Shown here in pieces: positions 46,728-58,132 of a stretch of 64,000 nt of DNA (positions within the stretch are counted from its first letter, which is position 1; the number at the start of each line of letters is the position of its first letter). This DNA is from Ligula intestinalis (lineage: Eukaryota; Platyhelminthes; Cestoda; Diphyllobothriidea; Diphyllobothriidae): contig JAYGXS010000004.1 in NCBI GenBank assembly GCA_036362985.1, positions 37,712,363 through 37,776,362 on the forward strand. The letters are read 5' to 3'. Under the pieces are notes generated by a model. That model saw only the letters and a program-made list of their open reading frames with translations. It was not told the origin of the DNA and ran no database searches. A program made the position numbers and the translations under genes.

Positions 46728-49265
46728 CAAGGTGACTTTCCATCGTCAGTTGCGACCTATTACTATCTTCCTCATGGGACTGTCTATGCAAACTGAGCTC
46801 TGACCACCTCCCGATAGTTATCACAATCAGCACACATGCTTCCCCGATTCGTAACGCTCGCAAGTGCTTTATAAGTCTACGTAAAGCCAACTGGCCCGGT
46901 TTCCTTAGTGAAACTGAGAATCTCTTTGACCAGGCCCCTTTCCCTCCAGATGTTCGCCAAGGTGTGTCGGTTTTCAACCACATCATGCATACTGCCTCTA
47001 AGCACAACATTCCCGCGGGCAAGGTCTTTGATCCCATCCCAGGATACCCTACCGATGCGGCCACCTTATCAAGAGAGCGTGACGTCACCCGAGCTCAAAA
47101 CCCTCAGCACCCGTCGTTACCGGCCATGACCTTAGAGATCTCCCGACTGGTCAATGAACACAAGAGGACCATATGGCAAGAAAAGCTAGCCACTTTCTCC
47201 AGCCGCACCAACACCAGCAAGTTGTGGCAAACAATCAAATCCATCGGTAGAGGGGCACCTGCTCCTCTCAACCAGGTTATCAAATTCAATGGTATACCGA
47301 AGAAGACCGACAAAGACATTGCCAACCAATTCAATGTGCAATTCACCACGGTTGCGGTCCATAAATCCTCGAAGAATTCGAGGATCGTCAAACACAGGTC
47401 GTGCAAACCTTTATTAATGCCGCTCCAGTTCTCAGCTCATGATACCATAACCGCGATTAAGCGTGCTAAGAACTCTAAGGCGTTTGGACCGGACGACATT
47501 ACGATGGTACACCTAAAACACATAGGCCCCAGAGGTGTCGCATTCTTAACCAGGTTGTTTAATCTGTCTCTAGCCACGTGCCATATACCAGCTATCTGGA
47601 AAATGGCTCATATCCTCCCCAGCCACAAAGCAGGTAAAGACTCCGCTGTCTCTGACAGTTACCGCCCCCTCGCTCAATAGACATGCCAACCTCCAAGAAC
47701 ACCAACACGGTTTCAGAGCCTTCCACTCTACGACGTCAGCCCTACAACGTGTCACGGACCGCATTGCATGTGGTTTCAACAAAACGAAACCTGCGGACAG
47801 AACAGTAATGGTCGCCCTCGACCTTAATAAAGCTTTTGACTCGGTTAACATTGACACCTTGATGACATCACTCATGGATTCGTCGCTACCGAACGAGCTC
47901 TGCGGATGGCTGAACTGCTATCTCCGTGGCAGACAAACGCGAGTCGAATTCTCAGGCACGCTATCTAAAGCCCGCAACTCTAGGACAGGAGTTCCTCAAA
48001 GTTCTGTCATTTCGCCATCGCTATTCAACATCTACATGGCTGACCTCCCGAATCCCCCCCCCCTGAAGTCGAAATGGTGACTTACGCTGATGACATCACC
48101 CTGCTGTCCTCTCACCCAAACTTTCGCATGGCTGTCGATGCCTTAAATAACTACATCCCCAGTTTAGTCCGGCACCTAGACGATAAGCAACTGAAACTAT
48201 CCGCGACCAAGTCCTCAGTAACTCTGTTCACTCCGGACCCCAAAGAATACAAATCCCATCCTCCAATTAAGGTGGAGGGCGATGACATCTCCTTATGCCA
48301 GTATCCTAAACTCCTGGGCCTCACTCTCGACCCGACGCTGGCTCTACACCGCCATGCTGACACCCAAGCCAGCAAAGCCAAAGCCAAGCTCAACATCCTA
48401 AAAGCCTTGGCAGGTTCTTCATGGGGCCAGGACACTGAGACGTTAGTCACGACATACCGGGCAACAGGCAAGGCAATGACTGAGCATGCATCAGCCATCT
48501 TCGCCCCACTGTTAAGCGATACCAGCTAGGCGAAAGTCCAACGCGTTGAGAACGCTGCTCTCCGCATCGCCACGGGCTGTGTTAACATGACCAATGTAGA
48601 TCACCTGTATCAGGAAACTCAAGTCCTGCCTCTGAAGGTTCACTCCATCATGCAGGCAAAAATCTACATTGCGCAGTCTTATAACCCAGAACATCCGGGC
48701 AATCGCCGTTTAACGCGCCCCCCACCTGCTAGACGCATGAAGCAGTCTACCATAGACGCGTACGGCCCACACGCTTCGGAGTACCCCACTAATCTACCGA
48801 TAACGGACCTCGTTAAGCGTATCCACACCGAAACTGTCGAGCTAGCCATCAGCAGCTATAAACCCAACAGAGTCCTTAACGCTCCTCCGCCGGTCTCCGA
48901 CGTTATGGCCAGAGAACGTAGGGCCAACCTGTCCAGAAACGCTAGAACCAGGCTATCCCAGCTGCGTTCCGGCTTCTCCACGCTGCTGAATTCATTCAAA
49001 AGCCGTCTCACCTCATGCTTTCACAACGTCACAGACAACTGTCCTGACTGCCTCTTGCCTTTCCACACAACATGCCACCTCTTCGACTGCCCAGCCAACC
49101 CTACGGACCTCACGCCTGAGGACCTATGGCTTCGCCCAGACAAAGTCGCCGAATTCCTTCATCTTTCTTAAACATTTTATACCGTTCTCTTTATTCTTTA
49201 TTCCTTCATCTCTATCCCTTCATCTTTCTTAAAAATTTTATAACATGTATTGCTGGCAAACTAGG
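46728..49265 (+). mobile_element. Jockey-like LINE (family J2) inserted in the CR1-like LINE
   Basis: 5'-truncated: it starts within the endonuclease (LSSDHLPIVITIS near 46795). RT blocks follow: KAFGPDDITMVHLKHIGP (47480), SDSYRPLAQ then stop (47680), VALDLNKAFDSVN (motif A, 47812), GVPQSSVISPSLFNIYM (motif B) and VTYADDITLL (motif C, intact, 48077). The C-terminus has CPDCLLPFHTTCHLFDC and ends EDLWLRPDKVAEFLHLS at 49171. Broken by stops and frameshifts. Flanked by TTGACGGA (46720-46727) and TTAACGGA (49266-49273), a probable 8-bp target duplication with one change. Confidence 0.85.
46964..49171 (+). pseudogene. J2 LINE ORF2 remnant (RT and C-terminal Cys cluster)
   Basis: Open segments 46964-47680, 47808-48080, 48074-48529 and 48587-49171 together cover the RT through the Cys-His cluster. 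Breaks: a TAG after SYRPLAQ, a frameshift near 48075 between motifs B and C, and a TAG at 48527. The catalytic Asp residues (LDLNKAFD, YADD) survive. The element's RT would have copied its own RNA at a nicked target. This copy cannot be translated intact. Confidence 0.85.
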
Positions 49266-49603
49266 TTAACGGAGTAAGCTAGTACAACAACAAATTCACA
49301 GTCTAGATCCCTGACACAGTCGTTGATGAAAACGAGGAACAATACGGGACCTAAAACTGAGCCCTGTAGGATGCCACTCACCACAGGTAAACCCGAGAAC
49401 TGCTGGCGACCGACTTGGACTCTTTGTGACCGTCCTGTCAAAAAGTGTTGGATCCATAGGAGGAGGTTCCCGCGAACGCCTGCGCAGCGCAGCTTAAGCA
49501 GCAGGCGTTGATGAGGGACGGTATCGAACGCCTTTTTGAAGTCAATGTAGATCGCATGCCTGTGTGGACTTTTTAAGGATTCGCACCCAGTATGCACTCC
49601 CAA
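49266..49603 (-). mobile_element. CR1-like LINE, 5' part (minus)
   Basis: Minus strand: AIYIDFKKAFDTVPHQRLLL (RT motif A), LLLWIQHFLTGRSQRVQVG, VVSGILQGSVLGPVLFLVFI (motif B) and CEFVVVLAYSVN. The last residues are YSVN, and the part below 46728 starts VNDIKL, so the two halves rejoin across the J2 insertion. It fades at about 49603. Confidence 0.85.
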
Positions 49604-50749
49604 TCTATGTGAGGTAATAGTGGTTAGTATTTAGATAATAATAGAGCGTTTGTAAAGTAATTTACAATTCCTACCATACCTTTATGTCGTGCAGCCTACC
49701 GTCTATGGACTACCTATAGAGTGCTAATTCTAGTAAGTATACTTGCTAATGTGAGTAATTGGCAAACTACAGTGCGGTCTGGTTGTACATGTGGCCTAGT
49801 GTGCGGTCTTAACCTATATGGGGATTTTTTAGTAAGCTGAATTGTCAACGAAACGTGTATTTTAATACTAGCGGAAGATCTACCATGCAGGTAGGTCGTG
49901 ACAGAGTAATAATATAGCAACAGGTAGATGATAGTTTAACCACCGATTTCGTTTATGTCTACCATGTGTCTCTCTTGATGTCATTGGGTGTAGCTTTCGA
50001 TAGACAACGCAAGGCCCCAGGAACCGTCTTTCTGCATTATTAGCTCAGGGGTTATCAGGCCTTTATCTCGCAAGGTACTGCCATTTACCATCTTCAGGCT
50101 AAGTGTAAAATTACTACCGTATTCCGCTATAGTTTGGCAGTTACAGAACGTCTCCTGTCTAACTAAGAGCACAACATGTCAAATTTACTTATCATAATAG
50201 CGTGGTAATTCTTATACTGTAACAATATCTGAGTGCTAATGCATGCCTCTTATATTTGCGATAAGCGTAGCTTCCTTTTCCTCTGCGGAAGTGATCGGAA
50301 GAACATGCTGGTTATTCTGGGTTGATTTTGTCGCTGTACGGATGACACAGACCAACAGACGAATGATGTGGCCGTTAAAAGTCACTTGATAAACCTTTGC
50401 GTTCGTCGAGTGCCCAGATTGGTTTGTGAGCAACAGGTAATTCCCGGTTTTTTACACGACAGTTAAGCCGTCTTTTTTGTTGATGTCCAATTTTTGCTGT
50501 AATTCGGATGGTAATGTAGCACAACCGCAACAGTTTTTCAGCGAGGACAAAGTGCCAGCTTTTGACTGAGCTCCTTTCTTAAGCAGTTTGCGTTTTTTAC
50601 ATTGCTTTTCGGTGTCCTTATGTTTAAACATGCTTCGTTGGAAAGCATGTAAACATATTCTTCATTACACTCCTTTGGTTGGATAAGTGAAGTAAGTTGC
50701 ATTCAGAGATGATATGATGAAAAGAAAGATCTTCGGAAAATCGAGTTGT

Positions 50750-50795
50750 ACTCGTGAATTTTCGAACAAGTATCACGTGTTCGTCGTCAGACTAA
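50750..50795 (-). ncRNA. hammerhead-like core, PLE family C
   Basis: Minus strand: CTGACGA (reverse of 50784-50790), C, GAACA-CGTGATACT-TGTTC (5-bp stem II), GAAA-ATTC. A15.1-U16.1 and A15.2-U16.2 give the minimal stem III. All core boxes fit CUGANGA and GAAA. Confidence 0.6.
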
Positions 50796-51640
50796 ATTAA
50801 AAGTGAGGGCTGGGAATGTCGCACTAGCGGTTGGAGGCAGAGGTTACAACGGACGGGGGAGGGAAGGGGGGGGTTGGGTGGAAGGGCTGTGGTGACGTGA
50901 CACCCGCGGCGATAGGTTGTGCTAGTGAGGGGAGGGGTGTTAGCGTTTGGAATATGGGCCGCATGTTCGGGGGAGGGGGGAGGGTGCTGGTTAAGAGTCA
51001 GAGAAATTCCACTTGACCGGGCACAGAGAGCCAGTTGTTGTTTCAGGCTGTGTCCAGATTAGAAGACCATGCACGAAACCCGGTATAGTGTGAGTCAAGC
51101 TCTACGTGCCTGTTTATATTAGCCGAATTCGAGTGCCAAGCTTCAAGGAATTCTCTCGCTTGTCGCGTATTAGCCATTGCGATCATGTCGGTGGGATCCC
51201 AATTGAAGCGGTGATCACACTCAATGGAGTGTGCAAATACGAGTGATGAATGGTTTCGTAGGCGAACGGCTGACTTGTGTTCGTTGATGCTAGTCTCAAG
51301 GCGTCGGCCTGTTTGGCCAATATAAACGCAAGGGTAACCAGCATACGGTATACGGTAAACGACGTTACTTAGTTGTCCCACGGGTAGAGCGTCCTTTACT
51401 CGACATAAGCTTGCGTGCAGTGAGGTTGCGTGCTTGTGGGCAACGGAAATGCCAAAGCGACTTAGTTGCCGAGACATGGTTTCAGATACTCCATTCATGT
51501 AGGGTAGAGAATAAAATGTCCATGGCAATGTAACATCGTTGGAAGGGAGGTTTTGTGCTTGACCCCGACGTCTAAGGCAATTCTTGACAAAGCTTGTCGG
51601 ATATCCATTGGCCCGGAAAATTTTGTACAAGTACGTTAGT
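50750..51640 (-). mobile_element. PLE remnant (family C): GIY-YIG C-terminus and 3' end
   Basis: Minus-strand frame of 195 codons (51630-51043): IFRANGYPTSFVKNCLRRR, LPYMNGVSETMSRQLSRFGI, then VVYRIPYAGYPCVYIGQTGR (GIY-YIG with YIG intact), INEHKSAV and REFLEAWHSN. The frame is open through the nuclease domain. The first half of the signature, with Y-A-G-Y for the Cys pair, is altered. The 3' UTR contains a G-rich tract (50850-51000), then a hammerhead-like core at 50750-50795. Confidence 0.85.
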
Positions 51641-54600
51641 TCTCACTTGAGCAAATTATCGTTACTGCAATAACGGTGGGCCCGCTTTCATAAATTATTT
51701 TTCAGTCTCTTATGATTTTTTACCCGAGTTGCAGTTGCATTTTGTCTTAGTGTTTGCAATCTACGTGCTGTGTGCTTTCAACCTAATAAAAGAACCAACA
51801 TTATTGTTTGCTAGTAAAAGGACGTCATATGGGACCATTGACAATTTTTTTCTTAACCGAAAAATGTCCTTTGAGTAAGACGTAATTTGCTATCGAATGA
51901 GTACAAGAAGGCATATTTTATTCGTGTTTTCCATAAGGGATATTAAATTTCGTAAGGGCATCGGAATACAAATATACATTCTTACCGAGTTTCGTTTAAA
52001 CAGGTGATCGGAAAAAGCTTACTCAAAACCGGAATCATGTAGTGATTGCCATATCATGGGATTATACTGCAAGATAATGAATATTACAACCCCACCGAAG
52101 TGATTCTGATCGAAAACATTGCAAATTTTCGGTTAAAATTTCTCGAGCTAGGGCATTTACTCTATGATAGCATGTTTGCCCTTCAAATGAAAGTTCCGAT
52201 TCTGCCATGGCACTTTTTATAAATGACCCACTGGATCCTGTTTCAAAATTCGGCTGTGATAACACTCGAGGTTAGGAGATCACTGGTTGCTGATGAACAA
52301 TAAGTCTGCAACGACCATTCCAATTTACTTAATATTTGTTGGAGACCTTTTTGATGCTTGATTGCACTGTGCTACGTAACAGCTTAGATGAACTCGGGAT
52401 TTGGGATTTGCTCTCGTACTGCATTCTCCTTAGTCGATAGATGGTGCGTTCGCTGTAGCAACCTAAAGCGTCCGATAACTTCTAAATGGCTAACCGACCA
52501 CAGAAGAATAGGAGCCTCTCGGTTGCAGTAAATTTAAATCATTCTAGTTTGAGCATTGTTTTACTCAATGAAATCATATTTTCTAAGCAGGCGCAAGCGA
52601 GTAGGCTGCCCCTGTGTTTGGAGTGGCTGTCACAGGGCAGAGAGTTTTGATGCCGGATTCATCTTCGACTTCAGAAGCGACACTTTCGGAAATATTTCCT
52701 TTCTCCTTCACGGAATCCCTGACTGTACCATATCAACCAGACTCCGCTGGGTATGACTCGCCAACAATAACAGCGTCAACGCCTTGTCAGGGTCAAGCAA
52801 CGGCTAAGCGAAGTTGACGCTCACTTAAGAATGTCCGTTCCTCCTCGTTTTTGTGTCAAATGTGGGTAGACTGAATGCCCTCGACGTCTTCAAAGCTTGA
52901 ATAGGCAGCTGCACTGTCTTGTCGTCACGGGTTTCACCACCACAGTGGTCAGGTACTCCTTTTTTAAATCTCCAACAACTTCCACACGTTAATCTCTGCC
53001 AATACGGTTTGTCAGTACAGAGGCGGAACCGGCCTTCGTTTTTCTCCTTCGCGGTCTACTCTGAAGGCATTTTCTTGCTCTCCTTGTGGGCATACTGATT
53101 GGTTTGTTCCATCACAATTCAATGAACTTTACAGTTTCCTTAAAGTTTGCGCAGTCAGATAACTGTGAGACACTACTTGTCATTTACCGGAAATGACTGT
53201 TTATCTCCGTCTTCAAGATTGTGGCCTTTACTTCACCGGCGTGCGTTTCCATGACGCTGCGTCCGAACTCGGCTTTTGTAAGGACGGCAGAGAGGTCTTT
53301 GTACAAGAGCGATCGAAGTTCAGTGCTTGACTAAAAAGTTTTTTATGTGACTTAGCTGTCTGTTGCCCAATTGAACTGTGATCTGCCATTTGTTATCCAG
53401 CTCACTGCTGTGCATAACATGTTTGGAAAATGTCAGTCAACGTAACCTACAGCCTACCTGATGGCGCTTTTTCTTTGTTTACGCACATCCTTCTTATGTT
53501 TACGTTTGTTATGTCGCAGTTACATGAAATAGTGCTGTTATTTACCGTTTCACTCTGCCTTCGACTACCCTTACACACACGTTTGTTCAGTCAAAGACTT
53601 CTCCAAACGAAGGTGAGAGACGGCTTGACGTTATTGAGTACTGGCTTCCCGTATCGTTGACTTCTATTTTGATCGTTATAATTGCGTTCATATTAGTAGG
53701 AAAAAATATTTTAACTATTTTAAATTACTGCATATTTGCGTGCACAGACGTTGTCCTACTTGAATAGAAGAACGCAGTGTTCCGTTGCAATGCGACACCG
53801 TGTTTGTTGGCGGTACTAACTGCATGGCGAGCACTTCTCGCTCCCTGCTGGGGCTCCGAAACCAAACTTAACACCACAATTTACAGTTAATAGAACGACT
53901 GGCTCGTGAGATTCTGAAGGTTCCTGATGGTAGCTGATAGGGCATGATCCCGCTGTTCATCTGATAAAAAGCTTGGCTCTACCGCGATCTGAAGATTAAA
54001 AACAGTAGGCTAGTGTCCCCCAGTCTCCTTGTCTTTGTCGGAAATCGATCTCTTATGTCGATCTCACTTCCTCAAAATCATGCTTAGCAAACACCAGACC
54101 AAACTTCTTAATTTTGGTCATTTCTCTCTCCTTGTTTGGATTCAAATAGTTGGGTTCCATCTGTTTAACGCGGTTACCTCCCCAAAAACGACATAGTCTG
54201 ATTGAGCCCTACTTCCACTCGCTGCCGTAAAGGGCGTCCTTAGTTGATAGTTAAACTGCACTTTCGCACATTCAGGGCATAATCACAGTCGCTCGCAGCG
54301 CGGACCTACCATACGGCTTTATAGGGGGGTCAGTGACGCCGTCCGAGGGTTTTGTCTAGGAGCGAGCTCAAGCGTTTGCTAGATGTCCATAATATTATGC
54401 GTTTTCCTGACCATAGGTTAATGGGGACTATTAAGCCTCTACATCACTGAACACCTACCGTTGCAGCAGTCTTTAAATACGTGTTGATCTGTCGGAGGTC
54501 CCGTTCAGATTTCCGATTATGATGGACTATCAACCGTTTGCTGTTTTTGTTTTTCTTAATGTGACAGTGTGTTTGGAGGGAAGTAACTGCAGACCTTGAA

Positions 54601-54675
54601 CCTATTCCCTGGCCCCTTTGCAGCAACTCTAAGTAGGCTAACTGTTCTGCTCTTTTTTTCTACTTTCAACAATAG

Positions 54676-54895
54676 ATCCCAACGTGCTTGGGGAAGAATC
54701 AGGTCAGGTGTTTGTTCCCTTCCTCCTTTCTGTCGGTTTGGGCAGTGAAGCCATATTGCCCAGCTGCCTTCGCTCTCCAGCCAATCAACTCCCTCCAATT
54801 GGAGATCCCCCCATGGTTCTTACCTCAGATCCACCTGAGCAGGGCTCACACCCTCCTGGTGCACCCCACCTGATTTTGCGACCGTCGGTGGGAAG
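54676..54895 (+). CDS. PACS: PACS exon 9: EESGQVFVPF strand and Pro-rich linker
   Basis: 220 bp, phase 1 in (AT completes GAT with exon 8's last G), phase 2 out, acceptor TCAACAATAG, donor GTGAGT. It encodes DPNVLGEESGQVFVPFLLSV, then a Pro-rich region ending LILRPSVG. Vertebrate PACS has [21 protein letters not shown] at this point, also followed by a Ser/Pro-rich stretch. The downstream C-terminal domain (GLQVDYW and after) is not found in the window. Confidence 0.82.
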
Positions 54896-55489
54896 GTGAG
54901 TGTGAGTTTGTTTGCCCGCTTATAGGAAAACTGGTAAGGAGGAAGGACTCTCACCGATCGTGTTACATGACGTACTCGTCCGTTGTGCCTCGGGGATCAC
55001 TTTCGAACCCGACTGGCATTTGCACAGCGGCTAGCCGTAGAGGCGGAGCAACATTAACGACAAAGATAAGTGTCACTAAAACGGCCAGCTGTACCCCCTT
55101 TAAGTTTTGCCGCTGTTGAGGGTCAGACCTGCGTTCCGTCAATTGAAAGAACTACAGTCCAACTATTCAGCCTCAGTCCCAAACCCTTCCTCGGACATAT
55201 GGCGGCAATTTCCACTGCTACACTGGGTTAGAGTATCTTAGACTGACGACGGTAAATAAGCCAGATAAGGCCTTCTTGGAGTCTCTGTCTCATGGTAAAA
55301 TGTCCTAAACTTGACAAAAATGCTACTGAAACACAGTAAGTAACATTACAATAAGCCATGTGATACGTTCGTGGGTGCGCGAACACACAGGACATCAAAA
55401 ACCAGGGCGGGTGTGCGCTGCAACTGATCGGCGTATGCCTATCTACTAATATTTATATATTTCGCTTCTATCAGCAATACATTCGGGCG

Positions 55490-55933
55490 CGAAGCGCTAC
55501 AGTCAGCACGACGATAGGAAATTTTTGCGCTCCGCGTGTCTTCAATATACGCGAAAATTGCATTTCTTCACAGATGCCTCGACAATAGAGTGCTTCCGAA
55601 GAGCTTGTACTACAAGCCACCGGTGAACACAATATTGGTGAGTAAATGGGTGATGCAGCATGGCAGGCGGATGACTCGAATCCTCATTCAAGACTGTCAT
55701 TTTCGACTGAACAATTACCGCCAGATGATTGATCAATCATCTTCAGTGTGCTCAGAAATAATCGGCAAGAACGGTAAAGGGCTACTCCGCCTAGCTATTG
55801 GCAAACGAGCCAGAGAATTGAGATCAAGGCGAGATAGAGAACTGATAGATAAATTTCGCAAAGCAGATTAGAGTGCTGCACCACGCTGCCGGTTATAACA
55901 CTTCTGACGCTGACCTGGTTGACCTGGTGGCCG
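55490..55933 (+). mobile_element. PLE family D, N-terminal part (left of LINE insertion)
   Basis: Frame 55536-55871 encodes KIAFLHRCLDNRVLPKSLYY, then KPPVNT, IQDCHFRLNNYRQ and ELIDKFRKAD. A frameshift follows, then LHHAAGYNTSDADLVDLVA (55873-55932). That peptide continues without a gap into AIDLARKHFHKP at 62721, which is what identifies this as the front of a PLE interrupted at 55933. Confidence 0.75.
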
Positions 55934-56646
55934 GGGAACCACAGCAGACGCGTCTGCGAACCGCGTTTCCACCCGCCATCCCGGCGGCCAAGGTCTGCTA
56001 CACCCATCTCTCTACGTTGGATCAACCTTCCTCAGCCCAACCCGTGTTTTTGATGATGGAGCAGCCCCTCCCGGCCACGCTGCTCCGACTCATCCTCCTC
56101 CTCGCCGCCGGAATTGAGGCCAACCCTAGACCTCTCTGCTACTGCTCGTTCTGCCAAGTCCGTCTGGGCCGCCGCGACCGGTGTGTACGTTGCGGCTCCT
56201 GCAATGGTTTGTGCCATCTCCGCTGCAGTGGCCTCGCCAAAGCTGCCGATTGGTCGCTCGCCTTCGCATGTCCCAGCTGTCCCGTGCCCCCTCCGGTCTC
56301 CACGCCCCCAGCCCACCCTGTCCTGAGCCAAAATCCTCTGGTCCCCGACTTTTTCTCACCGCCCGGTCTAATGATCCTCCAGTTCAACGCCAACGACCTA
56401 CTTGGCAAGCTTGACCAACTCCTCGCCTTTATGCGTTCGCACAGCATAGCTGTGGCTGCTATCCAAGAGGCAAAGTGGTCTAACTCCACTAAGGTCCCGT
56501 TCTGTGCCGATTACACGATCGTCCGTCGCGACCGCGGCCGCAACAAAGGTGGTGGCTTGGCCTTCCTGGTGGACAAATCCATTGCCCATCACCAGCTACC
56601 CCTGCTTGGTGCCGATCCCACGGAAATACTGGCGATTTCCCTTTAA
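55873..56646 (+). pseudogene. J1 LINE leader, zinc finger and endonuclease start
   Basis: A single open frame that runs from PLE codons through the insertion point into the LINE, so its first 20 codons are not LINE. LINE-derived parts: LLRLILLLAAGIEANPRP, a hydrophobic run ending in a degenerate 2A-like box; the eight-ligand Cys/His finger near 56140-56280; and the first endonuclease blocks with the catalytic-type Glu in AAIQEAKWS. The endonuclease continues in another frame (56504-56890, LVLSDFNAHRDLWCS). Confidence 0.8.
55922..55933 (+). repeat. target-site duplication, left (J1 LINE)
   Basis: ACCTGGTGGCCG, identical to 62712-62723. It brackets the J1 LINE exactly. Confidence 0.85.
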
Positions 56647-57303
56647 CATTGGCCCGATGCCGCTAACCGTTGTGAACGTGTACATCCCTCCAACTTCCAG
56701 TTGTCCTCCTGGTTTCGCTGCTTCTATCGCTCCCTACTTACCTTCTGAAGACAGTTTGGTTCTAAGTGACTTCAACGCCCACCGCGACCTATGGTGCTCC
56801 AACTTGGCGGCCGATTCCCGGGGAGAAGTCCTGGCCGATGAACTAGAACAATCTACCTTGGCAGTCCTCAACGAGGACAATCCAACGTGACTCCCACAGA
56901 ACGGTGCCCCCAGCCCTCCCGATGTCTCCCTTGCCCGTCTCAGCCTGGTAGCCTCCACCACCTGGAGCACGGAAATCAGCCAAGGGAGCGATCACCTCCC
57001 TATATTGCTTGAATTGGCCACCTGTGCCGACCGTATGAAAGCTCCAAACAGGCACTTCATTAACTTCAAGGGAGCTGACTGGGCAGCGTTCACCGCCGAA
57101 TGCGAAGCGGGAACCGGCGAACTCAACGGTTTGATTACCAAGACCGTCAATGACGACAAGCGGGAAAGTTGGCGTGAAAGAATTGCCGATTTTAATTTCC
57201 GCGGCAACTCAGCTGCCACCTGAAAACTTCTACGCAATTTGACCAAGACCCGGGCTGACACACCTACCCAGTCTATTAGCTTCGGGGTACGATCGCCGCG
57301 AAG

Positions 57304-57808
57304 ATGAACAAGCTGTTCTCGCACCGCTCGGCTCCCAGTCCCAAAAGCCAGCGCGCCCTTCTTCGTCTCTTCCATAAGGCCCCGCTCCCGGACATTTCCT
57401 TCTCGGCCGATGCTATCCTCACCGCCGTCAGGAAAACGAAAGTCTTGAAAGCCTTAGGACCGGATGACCTGGCTCCTATCCATTTGCGACATATTGGCCC
57501 CAAAGTTGCTGCCTACCTGGCAGCCGTTTTCAATCTTCCGCTGGCAAGTTCAATCATCCTCGATTGCTGGCGCCATTCGACCATCATTCCTCTGGTCAAA
57601 GTGGGCAAGGACCCCAGTCAAGCGACCTCCTATCGCCCAATCGCCCTCCTCAGTCCACTGGCGAAAATTTTGGAACGACTTGTCCTACCAATCTTGACGT
57701 CTGCAGCGGATCTTTCCAGCCACCAACATGGTTTCAGGTCGGGTCGTGGCACAACAACGGCTCTTTTAGAGCTCAGCGACGCCATCCTCGAGGGCTTCAA
57801 TCAACAGA
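57304..57808 (+). pseudogene. J1 LINE RT N-terminal part
   Basis: Encodes MNKLFSHRSAPSPKSQRALL, then ILTAVRKTKVLKALGPDDL, WRHSTIIPLVKVGKDPSQAT and SYRPIALLSPLAKILERLVL. The frame runs past 57808 into RTE sequence (from RAGYPGKEGY), so the predicted C-terminus to 57996 is chimeric and not biological. Confidence 0.85.
57804..57808 (+). repeat. probable target-site duplication, left (RTE)
   Basis: ACAGA, repeated at 61262-61266. The uninterrupted paralogue at 7.5 kb reads CAACAGAAGTCCGC (minus strand), fixing the junction. Confidence 0.7.
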
Positions 57809-58132
57809 GGGCGGGTTACCCGGGAAAGGAGGGTTACCCGTTAGCCAAGCTGCAGGCTACCTGGCGCGTTCACGGGTGGCGGATAGTGGCGCGCCCTTCA
57901 GTGATGGTTAGCTGCGAAATAAGCAGGCTCCCGGGTCTGGCGAATAAGCAGTCGCGGACGCAGCAGCGACAGTGTTACCAGGGCGCGGCGGGCTGAGGTC
58001 TGGCATACCGACTGCCGTATAAAATGCCGCAAGTCCCAATGACGACACTTTGACATTGCGAGCGTAAACCGCCATTAAATAGGTTTGCTTGCCACCAACA
58101 CCACTGCCTCGTGGTTAGGTTCTTAAGCCAAA

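Larger units (their letters stand above)
45051..54675 (+). other. PACS intron 8
   Basis: 9.6 kb. Contains a lone LTR with PBS (45234-45650), a CR1-like LINE split by a Jockey-like LINE (45911-49603) and a PLE 3' end (50750-51640). I recognise nothing in 49620-50700 or 51660-54675. Confidence 0.65.
299..54895 (+). other. PACS: PACS orthologue gene (nine internal exons)
   Basis: Gene-level entry. PACS proteins are cytosolic sorting adaptors that bind phosphorylated acidic clusters in cargo such as furin and link them to AP-1/AP-3, GGA and CK2 in trans-Golgi and endosome traffic (established for animal PACS-1/PACS-2). Nine exons with GT-AG borders encode about 746 codons in PACS order. Phases match across exons 1-2-3-4 (phase 0), 5-6-7 (0), 7-8 (1, rebuilding GAA) and 8-9 (1, rebuilding GAT). 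Exon 4 to 5 does not match with the best donor. No initiator or terminal stop exon is in the window, so the gene extends both ways. Similarity was judged from memory of vertebrate PACS, not by a search. Confidence 0.85.

Noticed and set aside
48085..48105. CTGATGAC motif
   Set aside because: It is the YADDIT codons of a LINE RT.
57796..57996. C-terminal extension of the LINE RT frame past 57808
   Set aside because: It reads through the insertion junction into RTE 5' UTR. Chimeric, not a real protein end.
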